From JAYSSF01 sp043772005 (GTDB lineage Bacteria > Patescibacteriota > Gracilibacteria > Absconditabacterales > Absconditicoccaceae), in contig JAYVGP010000007.1 of assembly GCA_043772005.1 (NCBI GenBank), positions 1 to 64,000 on the forward strand: DNA of 64,000 nucleotides, given 5' to 3'. Positions 52,573 to 63,738 of this stretch are shown here, one piece after another. The notes below the pieces were generated by a model. The model ran no database searches. It was not told where the DNA came from and saw only the letters and a program-made list of their open reading frames with translations. Position numbers and translations under genes: made by a program. Positions within the stretch are counted from its first letter, which is position 1. Every line of letters starts with the position of its first letter.

Positions 52573-53283
52573 ATGACTTATAACCTCTGAGCCATCACTA
52601 CCTATCTCTCCTCTCTTGATCTCAGTATTGAGTATATTTCTCAGCCTGACCTCCTCAAGACTGCTCTCACTCATAAGTCATATGCTGCTGACTTTACTAC
52701 CGATCATCCTCACAATGAGAGATTGGAATTTCTTGGTGATAGCGTATTATGACTTGCGATCAATGATCTCCTCTATCGTGAGCTCAGCGACAGTGAAGCC
52801 ATCCTTACACTTTATAAGATATCTCTTGTCAGACAAGATACCCTCGCACTTGTGGCTCGTCAGATCGGCTTGGACAAATACATCATCATCGGTAATGGCG
52901 AGGAACGCAAGTGAGGCCGCAATAATGATGCTATCCTCAGTGACTGCATGGAAGCACTCCTGGGATGGATTTATCTGGATCTGGGACGAGAGTCAGCCTA
53001 TCAATTTATCAAAACCCATATATATTGTCTGAAGGATAATCTCCAAGTCTGACCTATTAAGAGTTATAAATCACTCATCCAGGAACATGTCCAGTCTCAA
53101 TATAAAACTCTCCCCGACTATATTGATCGTGAGCTCTCTCGCAATGATCACCGCAACGAAGTCATCTATGAAACTACCATCATGATCAACTGAGATGTGG
53201 CATGAGTTGGTACTGGTTCAAGCAAGCGCAAAGCTCAAGAAGAAGCTGCGAAAGTTGCGTATGAAGCCACTATGAAATCTTAA
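52573..53283 (+). CDS. rnc: Ribonuclease III
   Basis: This 236-residue protein has the RNase III catalytic NERLEFLGDSVL block, a DCMEALLG acidic segment, and a C-terminal dsRNA-binding domain ending KRKAQEEAAKVAYEA. It cleaves dsRNA in rRNA and mRNA processing. Convergent with the HAD gene, with 20 bp between the stops. Confidence 0.95.
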
Positions 53284-53303
53284 ACTACAAAAGAAAAAAC
53301 AAC

Positions 53304-53945
53304 CTAGCAGGTCGCTTGATAGATTCCTTTGATTTCTTGCCAAGTATTATCTTCATTTTTTTGTCATACCACTGTAATATTACCTCAAGTCTTATGTTTT
53401 TTATTCCAAGGTCTACGAGGCATCAATACAGTAATTCAGTTTTGAGCAAGAGGATCAGCATTATGAAAAGCATCTTCTATCATAACAGTAATGCCAAGAT
53501 CCTTGCAGACGCTAGATTTAGTCAGATCAGAACCATGTCATTTATGATCTAAAAATACTGCATCACTAAATAGTTCTCAAACATTATTTTGACTCAACCA
53601 ATCGATAGTATTTTTTTGTAAAATTTTGGGACGAGCAGTAATAATATATAGATTATGTCACTGATCTTTAAGATATGCGCAAACCTCAAATGAATCCTTA
53701 ATTGCCTTGAGAGATTGGTGAAAGTCTGGTTCAGCCAGTAAGTTATTAAATAAATCTACACACTCTTGCGTTGATATACGCCTAAATCCTCTAATTCTAT
53801 TAAGCCAAAAATGAGTAACCTTATCATAAGGTAAAGATTTTCACTTAAACATATTATTATAGTATCATAAAACTCCCTTGAAAGTTGGTACTAGTACATC
53901 ATCGAAATCAACTGCAATATTTTTTGACCGCTCGATATAGTTCAT
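53304..53945 (-). CDS. HAD-superfamily phosphatase (5'-nucleotidase-like)
   Basis: This 213-residue protein has the HAD motif I VDFDDVLVPT (DxD), IITARP (motif II region) and a C-terminal IEDAFHNADP (motif IV). It fits deoxynucleotidase or acid-phosphatase-like HADs; the substrate is unknown. Confidence 0.85.
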
Positions 53946-54075
53946 ATGATAAAATACAAAATACTACTACCATCAATATACTAGATTTTCAGCCAATTAC
54001 AATTAAAAACAGTCAAAATATATTGTATTAAATAATTATTTATATATATACGAAGTATTATTTCGCAATACTGTG

Positions 54076-54393
54076 ATGAATTATTTTAAATTAGTACTAC
54101 TGTCTATATTTATATCTTTATATTCTATTTCTACAATAGGTAGTGTACAGTGACAAGCAGAAGGTCTTGGAATTCAATGCAATGCACCATTATGTTGAAA
54201 GTGAGAGTACTTAGTTACAGAATGAAACTGTAAATTTAGATGTGAAAAAGTGACTTCAGAATCTCCCCTATCAGATAATATAGGTAGTAAGTTTAATATT
54301 AAAATAGATACAAAATTACTATTTGTAATACTTATAATACTTGTATTGGTTGGAGGACTTTGAGTAAAACTACGACCGAAAAATTGAAACTAG
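54076..54393 (+). CDS. Small secreted or anchored Cys-rich protein, 105 aa
   Basis: An N-terminal hydrophobic segment (LVLLSIFISLYSIS), a Cys-rich middle (CNAPLC, NCKFRC) and a C-terminal membrane helix (LLFVILIILVLVGG) ending in basic residues. Substrates like this would use the DsbA-like protein at 24.9 kb. Its stop lies 57 bp from the stop of atpD on the opposite strand. Confidence 0.6.
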
Positions 54394-54449
54394 ATTTGAC
54401 AAAAAATCTCCACATTTCTGCAGAGACTTTCCTATTTTCAAAACTATTT

Positions 54450-55847
54450 TCAAGCTTCTTTTTCCTCATACTCTGCTACTACTGCATCAATATCGCCCTT
54501 TTCGTTGAAATACACTTCTGGAACATGATCAACCTCACCAGCCATGATAGACTTAACAGACCTGATGGTGTCAGCTACCTTACAATATACACCCGGAATA
54601 CCAGAGAACTGTGTCGCCATATGCATTGGTTGTCCCATAAATCTTTCAAGCTTACGAGCTCTCTGGACCGTGAGTTTATCTTCATGGGAGAGCTCTTCCA
54701 TACCCAAAATTGCAATAATATCTTGAAGTTCTTTGTATCTTTGGAGCATAGCTTGGACCGCCCTGGCTGCGTCATAATGCTCCTGCCCTACAACCTGAGG
54801 AGTCAATACAGTAGAAGTTGAATCCAATGGATCTACTGCGGGGTAGATACCCTTCTCAGTCAATGCACGGTTAAGTACAATGGTACTATCCAAGTGAGTA
54901 AATGTCGTTGCTGGAGCTGGATCTGTCAGATCATCAGCTGGTACGTATACTGCTTGCACTGACGTGATGGAACCATTGACAGTAGATGTGATACGCTCTT
55001 GGAGGGCTCCCATATCAGTAGCTAATGTAGGCTGATACCCTACTGCAGATGGGATACGACCAAGCAACGCTGATACTTCACTTCCCGCTTGCGTAAAACG
55101 GAAAATATTATCAATAAATAGTAGTACATCTCTTTTTTCTTCATCACGGAAATATTCTGCCATACTTAATCCTGTAAACGCCACACGAGCACGAGGTCCA
55201 GGAGTTTCGTTCATCTGGCCAAAGACCATGGCTGTCTTTTCCAGTACACCTGAATCAGCCATCTCGTGGTACATGTCATTACCTTCACGAGTACGCTCCC
55301 CCACTCATGCAAATACCGCTACACCATCGTGTGCTTTTGCAATATTATGGATTAATTCCTGCATCATCACGGTCTTACCTACTCATGCACCTCAAAATAA
55401 CCCTGTTTTACCACCCTTGAGCATTGGAGCAAGAAGATCAACAACCTTGATACCAGTTTCGAAGACTTCTGCTTTATTTGTGAGTTGCTCAAATGTAGGA
55501 CTAGGACGATGAATTGGGTAGACTGACTTAGTCTTTAGTTTCGGTTTACCATCGATGGGCTCTCACAATACATTAAACATACGACCTAATACTTCAGGGC
55601 CTACAGGCACAGTGATCGGAGCACCCGTAGCTATTACTTCATCACCTCTACGTAAACCATCGGTACTATCCATTGCAATACCTCTCACAATACCACCGTC
55701 AAGTTGTTGCAATACCTCAATTACAACTTCTACTCATGCGGCATTAGGATTACTAACTTTGATCGCATCATAAATACGAGGTAAGTCAGATTCAAACTGT
55801 ACATCTACAATCACTCACTGAAGAGATATAATACGTCACTTAGTCAT
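54450..55847 (-). CDS. atpD: ATP synthase subunit beta
   Basis: This 465-residue catalytic subunit has the P-loop GGAGVGKTVMMQ (three of the glycines are TGA), GERTREGNDMYHEM, the DELSEED-like region and the arginine environment in ALLGRIPSAVGYQPTL. It stands alone, 6.5 kb from atpBEF, with no alpha or gamma gene beside it. An AGTATTCGGCGTTTTC leader motif upstream resembles one before the DsbA-like gene. Confidence 0.95.
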
Positions 55848-56158
55848 TATAAATTGTATCAGATAAGATTAAAATATACTCTATATACTTATTTTAGAAA
55901 ACGCCGAATACTAATCTTGACCAGGATTCAATATTCTATTATTTTTATCGTTTCAGCTCTGAAATATTGAGATTTTTCTAGAGAGAATATACGACAGCAA
56001 ACGTACAAATAGTGATTATACTAGTTTTATCTTCATCTTCAACTCGATTGAGAAAATGATACATATTATATCACTCAAAGACTTGACATAGTATTATAAA
56101 TATTTATAAATAAAATATTAATACTCGTATCTTTATACTCGTAACCCATAACCAAATC
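55848..56158. other. 311-bp divergent intergenic between atpD and the surface protein
   Basis: It holds the surface-protein promoter (56083-56110) and, on the other strand, the atpD leader with a TATTCGGCGTTT motif. No gene is supported. Confidence 0.5.
56083..56110 (+). promoter_or_regulatory. Promoter of the Cys-repeat surface protein
   Basis: TTGACA, 16-base spacer, TATAAA; the start would be about 42 bp before ATG 56159. Confidence 0.65.
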
Positions 56159-58447
56159 ATGCGAAACATCGTAAGAGTACTTGTATATATCTGACTCATC
56201 TGAGTGTGAGGACTATACCGGTATCAAAACCCTACTCGATATAGTAATCTTATCAGTCAAACAAAAACCCAAATCGCCACTACAGTATCTTGAGATAGTA
56301 ATGTATCAATACAATCATGATCACAAGGCACTTCAGAAGTACAAAAGTCATGAGATTCAATCATCGATCAAATTGTACAACAACTTAGCTGAACTGAAAC
56401 TGCCTATACTGGCAGTAATCCTTTTGGCGAAACATATATTACTCTTATCAACACAAAGCAAGAGAAAGAGATAACACAATCCCATCAAGACACATCAATA
56501 GCTGATACATCGACTTGTACTACACCTCGAGGTAGATCTGTTGTTGGGGCAGACTGGACACTTGCATTTGCATCTGATCGTGCTAACTCAGACAATGTTT
56601 GCGTTATTGAAAAAAGAATCTGCACTCAATGAGTGCTTGGTGGTTCTTATACAAATCATACTTGTTATTTCAATGGACAAGGTTGAGAGTATGAGTATCT
56701 GGGCATCAGGTGATCTGATAGTACCGCTCTTATCAATCAAGTAGAGCAACAATTGGGAATTAGTACTATCAGTAGCTCTGTATGATCACAAAGTGCACCT
56801 GAGCAATACACCGATAATACTCAGTGAGTCTCAAATTATGCGCTCATCGATACTGATAGTATTCCTAACGGCAGAACCAACAACGGATGATATGCTGTCT
56901 CAAATAAACCCTCCTTGGGGGAAGAAGATTTAGAAGAGGACTTGGGTTATGGCCTATGACCAATTGTTGCTCGTATTCCTAAAACCAAATTATCCGCTAG
57001 CAAAGAACAACAAATCAATCCAAATAACAATGGTGTGCAGTGAGTCGTCAATAACAAAGGCAATAGTCCCCGCCTAAGCTACTCTACTACTAATGATACT
57101 CTTGAACCTACTGGATCAGTCCCTACTCGTCGTAACTGCAAAACTCCATGGGGTACTGAGGTATTTCATAATCAACATATAATAGCATTCCAATCATCAT
57201 CAGCGCCCCAATGACAATTATGCAAGTCAGAGTTTAGAACCTGTACTCAATGATACCTAAGATGATCATACACCCAACAAACTTGTACCATCGCATGAGT
57301 CAGCAATACTAATACTAATGATCCATACCGCAACAATGGATGATACTACTCAAAATGAAGATATTACGATGACAATTATGATTATAACTATTATGCAAAT
57401 GGTAAATATAATGATGATTGGTATGATGATTGGTATTATGAGAACAACAACTACAGCTACAAATCTCCGCGCAAAACTAACAATAACTGTCTGATAGACT
57501 GATATGGATATATGTGACATGGGAGCATCTTTACGATGTATGAAAAATCTGAAGTCTGATCTAATGATAGCTGTCGCTCGATCACAAGGATGTGTGATGA
57601 CGGTGATTTGAGTGGTTCTGATAGATATAGATACAGCCGTTGTACACAAATCTCACAAGGTACAGTACGCTCTGATCCAGGATGATACCGCTCTGATGAC
57701 AATAGAGTCAAAGTTGCTGTAAGTAATACTGTCTATCGTGTCCCAAATCCGAACTCAGTATCGCCCGTGCCTCGCAATGATCGTGATAACTGTTATGACT
57801 CTCGTCTCGGAACTATTGAGCATAGCGACTCAGTCAAAGCATTTAAGACATCTAATGTTAAAGCTGGTCAGAAATGTGAATACGAGTATAGAACCTGCCA
57901 CAATGGAGATCTCGATGGATCATATACATATAATACCTGTACCATCTGATCAAGTAACAGTATCAAATCAGCCAATAACTCGATAAGTAGATACACATCA
58001 GATGATAAATATAAAGATCGCTACTACGTAAGAAAGTCTGATGATAATTATTATCCATCTCGCTGATCAAGATATGATGACTATGAAACCAATATCAAAT
58101 CATACGGAACAAAGTCAGACCCTCAAGCATGATCATGTAATGTTAGTAATTATGGGGTATTGAATAATTCTGACTTCTTAGTCATGTATCGCGAGACCAA
58201 TCCTGCTCCATGAATAGCCTGCGATAGTGTCGTAAGAACCTGCAATAATGGATCACTAGGCTGACCCTCTACCCATAATGCTCTACGATGTAGTACTACT
58301 GCGGGTATATGTGGCAATGGAACAAGAGAGTCTGGCGAGCAATGTGACCACAAAGATGTAGCAAAATCATGACGATGATCAGAATGATGCTCCCTTACAT
58401 GTACTACAGTCCAAAAAATTATTGTGGATAAAACTCACCCAAGATAG
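56159..58447 (+). CDS. Large Cys-repeat surface protein with DUF4215-type motif
   Basis: This 762-residue protein starts with a signal peptide or anchor (VRVLVYIGLIGVGGLY). Five diverged repeats follow, each of the form C..P.G..V..G......AF...C.S..RTC..G.L.GSYT..TC (near residues 120-175, 320-375, 440-500, 540-600, 660-710), then GICGNGTRESGEQCD...CSLTC, a DUF4215/Myxococcus-Cys motif. A Tyr/Asp/Asn-rich low-complexity stretch lies near residue 400. A C-run/G-run palindrome at 56907-56923 encodes part of a linker. The architecture fits an exported adhesin or sheath protein. After the TAG the same frame continues for 16 codons (ending YPGC) to a second TAG. Confidence 0.75.
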
Positions 58448-58527
58448 ATCTTCGAACCAGCGAACTGTCAAAAAGCATGATATCCTGGATGTTAGTCCTT
58501 TAAAGTTTTATTATTTATACAGCACCA

Positions 58528-59151
58528 ATGAAACAATCTTGATATGAATCGTGATTATTCTTTGCTAATTCTCAAGCTAATATACAGAATATCATGTACC
58601 TTGAGAACATACAACATAGATTCCCTCAATTATTAGCCCAAACATGCGAAGAAATTTGAGGTATATTGGAGAACAACAACAATAGGTCAAACTATGTGTC
58701 AGAATTTGAATTACATCCAGGTGTATGTAGCATAGAACATGACCTCTTGAATATTGAAACATTGTTTGATAAGTATCCTTCTGTACAAGATGCAATCAAT
58801 TATACAATCAAACAAAAAGAATGATTGTGGTATATCGTAATGTGATATTACACTCAAAAAATTGAGTGACGGACGCAAACTGTGGGACCAATATCTATAA
58901 AGCCGATACAATTTATTACAAAAGAATCTGATAAAATATGACTCAGTGATGTTAACCAGGTCTTACTTACTATTCAAGTAAGTCCAAATTGATGTGATGA
59001 TTTTGGAAGACCATCATATAAAATCAAACCAAAGTTAGTAGAGGTGTCAAGTGAAACGATACTTATGCCCAAATGAACTACATTTGAAAAAGAAATCTCT
59101 GAAAAAGAATTTTACACATATCTTGATAAGCTTGAAGTAGTATATATTTAA
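58528..59151 (+). CDS. Hypothetical protein, 207 aa
   Basis: Soluble, mixed alpha/beta, no signal peptide. A central segment (WYIVMGYYTQKIEGRTQTVGP) and an acidic C-terminus are visible, with several TGA codons. Unrecognised. Confidence 0.6.
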
Positions 59152-59304
59152 ACAATAAACAGAAAAAACCTATGAACTTCAAAATCCTACTAATATTTCA
59201 AGAAATATTAGACAATCACTGGTATTTTAATCTAAAGTAAATCAACCTATTTTTTAATTATGCTCAAATAAACTTCTAAGTTATTTAGTTAATTTGCTAT
59301 AAAA

Positions 59305-59334
59305 ATATAAAAAATCCGCTGGTCAGGTGGATTT
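59305..59334 (-). terminator. Terminator of gatC
   Basis: AATCC/GGATT stem (interior CCTGACCAG) followed on the minus strand by TTTTTTAT. Confidence 0.6.
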
Positions 59335-59353
59335 ATTGCTATCAAAAATATTC

Positions 59354-59635
59354 TTAGTCTCCTCTTGTTGTGAAGCTTACCGCAGGCATCTGCCCTGCGA
59401 TAGGATGGCGGATATTAGATAAAAAATCAAAATTGGATTGATCTACTCCATCATTCATATGACTGGCAATATGAGAAGAAACTAACTCGATATCGGTCAG
59501 ATCAAGTGATTCTAACTTAGATACGAACCCCACAATTGAATCGAGCTGTGGACCAAATTTTGCTTTTTGTTCATCACTGAGGTTGAGTGCTGCAAGCTTA
59601 CAAAGATGATCAAGTTGTGTGGAGGTAACGGACAT
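59354..59635 (-). CDS. gatC: Asp-tRNA(Asn)/Glu-tRNA(Gln) amidotransferase subunit C
   Basis: This 93-residue protein has the GatC plan: a helical start (LDHLCKLAALNLSDEQK), FGPQLDSIVGFVSKLESLD, and the Pro-rich C-terminal tail. It clamps GatA and GatB. An unexplained leader of about 120 bp (CAAGAATTATCTTG and GCAGCAGCTTATGTCC) precedes it. Confidence 0.9.
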   Translation of the reverse strand: MSVTSTQLDHLCKLAALNLSDEQKAKFGPQLDSIVGFVSKLESLDLTDIELVSSHIASHMNDGVDQSNFDFLSNIRHPIAGQMPAVSFTTRGD

Positions 59636-59780
59636 ACTAATAAAAAATAGAGTAAAAATAAGCTCCCTGAAGAAGAATATAGGCCACCGATAGAGGTTAA
59701 AGTAGCACTCTCATGGACATAAGCTGCTGCAAGATAATTCTTGTATAACAATTAGTGGATTCAGTTCAAATTATTTCTTA

Positions 59781-60797
59781 CTACTCTTTGAGTATTTTTT
59801 GGCTATAGTTCATTTGATAGTGAAATAATCCATCCCATGTTCCTTTGATCAACATCCATAGACTTATCAACTTATCGGATCCGTCGTAGAGAATAATAAT
59901 ACCAAACCATCATAGCTGCATCCAAAATCCACAACTATAAAATATTACCTTTCCCCACCATGGTGCATTATTACGAACAAAGAAGATGCGATTACGAGCT
60001 TTGTAGTAGACATTGCGAGGAGATCATAGATAACTTGTCTGTGAGAGGTTTCTGAGTTTTTCCATATGATTTATCACAATATCAGTTGCGACCAACATCG
60101 TAAATCATGCATGATGTGCACGATATCCAAAATCTAGATCCTCATACACAAACTCGAACTGCTTATCAAATTGTATAATCTGAAACACAGTACGAGGAGC
60201 AAATAATCCCATCGCACTCTTCATTTGAATAGTCACACACTGTTGGATAATATCAAAGTGAGAGTATCATGAAATAAGATGTTTCCATCATTTTGCCTTA
60301 CCAGATAATGCATAGTGAGGTTCGGGTCGGCACATTGCTCGCCATATACGATCAAATCATTGAGTCTGAATATGACCCGTATCACGATACATAATTGTTG
60401 GAGACAATATGAAGTCATGTCAGAGCTCATGAAATATATCCTCATAGCGAGTGACCATTGCGCCTACAAAATCTGGAGCAATCATACCATCATCATCCAT
60501 ATATAGTGCATAATTACCGGTCGCCACTTCTGCTCCATAATTACGCACAAAACTTGCTCCCTTACCAGCTATAAATGTCGTATTGTGAGTAGTAATAAGA
60601 CTGACTTGCACTCATGTCTTATCCAAAACTATATGTACTTCCTTGCTAATCTGATCAAATTCACGACTCGTAATTTGACGATCAATAACCAAAACTACCT
60701 CGATCTGAGAATATGATTGCTGAGCAATACACACAAGCAATGGTTTCCAAACTGAAGATGATTTGTTGGTTGGAATAACAATTGAGACTAACTTCAT
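59781..60797 (-). CDS. Family 2 glycosyltransferase
   Basis: This 338-residue protein has VSIVIPTNKSSSV, LYMDDDGMIAPDF (catalytic DxD), FVYEDLDFGYRAHHAG (rhamnosyltransferase-like ED block) and one C-terminal hydrophobic stretch (VIFYSCGFGMQLGGFGIIILY). It adds sugars to an envelope glycan. Confidence 0.88.
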
Positions 60798-60849
60798 ATT
60801 CCTATAATCATCAAATCAGTCTTTGTTTCAAGAGCAATATCTTACTATG

Positions 60850-62817
60850 CTATTTGATATTAAGATCTCATTCAGTTGTTTTTATTTGAGATTGATCTGC
60901 AAACTCTAAGAGATTCTCAGATTGTACAAGGTTTTGTAATACCTCAATTCATGTAACATATCAGACCCTATTTTCTTCATCACTACCAAATAGCTCTTTG
61001 TATCACCTATTAGTAATCTCTCATTTATCAATCTTATCTACAAAGTAATCACTAAATTCTCCCCATGAGATATTTGTAGAGTTACTTGTTTCTCTTATGT
61101 ATTCTGACAGAATATTAGCCAATCTAGTTGATCATCTATTGTATGCTGCCAATACAAACTGTTGGGAGTCTTTTTGGTCTATTGCTTCTTTGATAGACTT
61201 ACCATTAAGTGCTTTTTTTGGTACACAAATCTGAGAATAAATTACCCCATTCTTATATAATTTCGACGCCAAAATCATTTCTTCGAGATTTAATTGTTTA
61301 ACCTTTGTCTTATTATCAAATTTTTCTTTAATAAAAGGATACTTATCATAAACAGCCTTGAGGGCAGTGTTATTCATCTGACCAATTCACTGAAATCATC
61401 GCTTATTGACAGCAAATGGACTTAATCTTGATTCTTGCGCCATATTTGCAAGATCTTGCTCTCAAGTAGAATAAAGAAAATGATCGCCAAGCTTGTCTTT
61501 ATACTCTTCAATATAAGTCACAACTTTGGGATATAAATCATTAAACTGCTTGAGGTCAGATTGCTTGATATTGATGTCTTCGCTTACCTTCTTAGTAGTC
61601 ACTAGCTGAGTAGGAGTACTTGGTTGTTCATAAATACTTATTCACAATGGAATCCTCCTCCTATGCTTACAGTATGCAAAGTAAGTATTAATTGGTATAT
61701 GGTAGCCGCTATCTTTTTCTAATAAAAATGATTGCTTTTCTTCATCGCTCAAGCTCTTATATCGTTTGTGTATTGATTTAGATAAGTATGGATCATATGC
61801 ATATATTCACTCTACCGTACCATTAATATTATACATATTATTGACCGCTACAGCGTGCCCATCTTCTATACTTTCATTATTTTGTGTCGTTGTTAAAATA
61901 GCTAATTCTTTTGGTCCAACTAACATAGCATCCTCAAGACCATATCTATTAACACTACTTACTAGCTTTTTATCAGCATCAATTTCATTTATAATAAAGA
62001 TATCTTTCAATAATGGATACTTTTCTTTTAATTCACTGACACCATGAGATACTGACCGAAGATAGTATCAAATAGCATCCATATCTTTATCGTATTCTTC
62101 TTTAATAATAAATCATTTAGCACCATAAATCTTTTCTTGTGTTAGTCTCGCCGTCTTGGCACATTGGGTTGTTCCATTTACTTTTTCGATATCAGGTAAG
62201 AGAATATTTCTTACTGCTCATGTAATGTCCATCAGGGTTGCTCCTGCTTTTGGGTAAATAATTGATGGATTTTCTTTATTTGCAACTGGTAGTTCCACAC
62301 TCGAAGTAAGAGTGATTTGGTTCACCAAACTACTTACTCATGATTTTTTAGATGTTATTATTTGAGCAATATCTTGTTTTGTTCATTGAGTTCACTCATT
62401 AATACGCATATTTGTAATCAAATTGATTGTAACAAGAAAATATAACATAACATACGCTTTTTTGATTGGTACTCACGCAACAAAAATCATATCATCAACT
62501 CATTGTTGAGTGATATCTTTAACCTTATTCCAAAGTTCAATAATAATTTCTCTGGTAGATAAGGAATTACTTATTTGCATAAATATATCTTTTATTTGGC
62601 TACTATCAACAGAAATACGGAGTTTCTCAACAATAGATTTACATTTTAATACATCAATCTGCTGTACAAGATCCTCCATTATCGATGGTATATCAGTCAA
62701 GTAAGTGCAAGCCTCCTGAATAAACATGCTTGAATCAAATAGGATTACGGTGGGGTCATTTATAAAGCGTCCATCATCTCATTTTTCAGTAATTCAAGAC
62801 GTAATTTTTAATATCAT
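60850..62817 (-). CDS. Lytic transglycosylase-like protein (SLT domain), 655 aa
   Basis: One N-terminal anchor (YVMLYFLVTINLITNM, near residue 120) is followed by a long extracytoplasmic region with several repeats of unknown kind. Near residue 470 an SLT-type motif appears (AQESRLSPFAVNKRGFQGIGQMN: catalytic Glu, then the A-V-x-x-x-G-x-x-G-x-x-Q pattern of the goose-lysozyme-like fold). It would cut peptidoglycan. Same strand as the LysM gene just upstream. Confidence 0.7.
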
Positions 62818-62905
62818 TCTATTAGTGTGTAGTAAATTAAATATTACAGTAGATTTCACATAGACATAGAACCATTGTTATGTATGAAATCTAGTACGTA
62901 ATTTA

Positions 62906-63703
62906 TTATCTTGAGGTACCAGTTAATGCTGGTTCTGAGTGTAATGCACTATGGTTGGGGTCTACTATAAATAATTTCTGTCCAATTCAGATATTGTCAG
63001 ACTTAAGATTATTCAAATCCTTAATCTGATCTATGGTTATACCATACTGATGAGCAAGTTTATAGAGAGTATCTCATTTTTTAACTAAAATAGCTGAATG
63101 ACTAGAGATTTCAGTATCATTATTTTGAGGAGTACGATCTAATGTCATAAATGCTATAAGAGAAGTCAATGTAATTAAGGTAAATGCAGTTCAAAATTGA
63201 TTTATCTTTTTATCAGACGGCATAAATAATCAAGTATATTTTGAGTCAAAAAATAGTGCTTCGTGTAATCACTGAATCTTTTGTGTAATCTTCTTATCAA
63301 TTTTGTAGCTAGATGACCGTAATCAAGCCTGTTTCAATTGCATATCAATAATACCATGAATTGCATCAACATAACAATCTTGTTTCTGAGGAACTATATG
63401 TTTGAAAATATATGATACTACTTCGTTGAGATTAAAATTTCATTGCTCAATTTGCTTATGCATGTCTCATGATTCTCGCGAATCTCAAATATCTCTTGGC
63501 TGTTTAATAAATGTATCAATACGCTTATCAGCAGCTGTCATATTACTCACCCTGATCTCCACAGAAATATCTGACGGAATATGAAGTTTTGTATTCCTTA
63601 TCATCGTAGTTCATATTTCCAATACATGATTCTTGATAAATCAAATAATACCCTTTCATGTAAGAGCAGGGGTTCAGATAAAAGTATTGTGATTAAGAGT
63701 CAT
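62906..63703 (-). CDS. LysM-domain membrane protein, 265 aa
   Basis: The N-terminal 160 residues are cytoplasmic; one membrane helix (FTLITLTSLIAFM, near residue 185) leads to a C-terminal LysM (VKKGDTLYKLAHQYGI...IGIGQKLFIV). It would bind peptidoglycan and may tether the neighbouring transglycosylase. Spacing of 88 bp to that gene suggests one operon. Confidence 0.8.
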
Positions 63704-63738
63704 AATTAATATACTTACACACTAAATAAATCAGGAAA

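Noticed and set aside
59512..59751. Open frame upstream of and overlapping gatC
   Set aside because: It overlaps gatC in another frame, lacks recognisable motifs and is better explained as the gatC leader.
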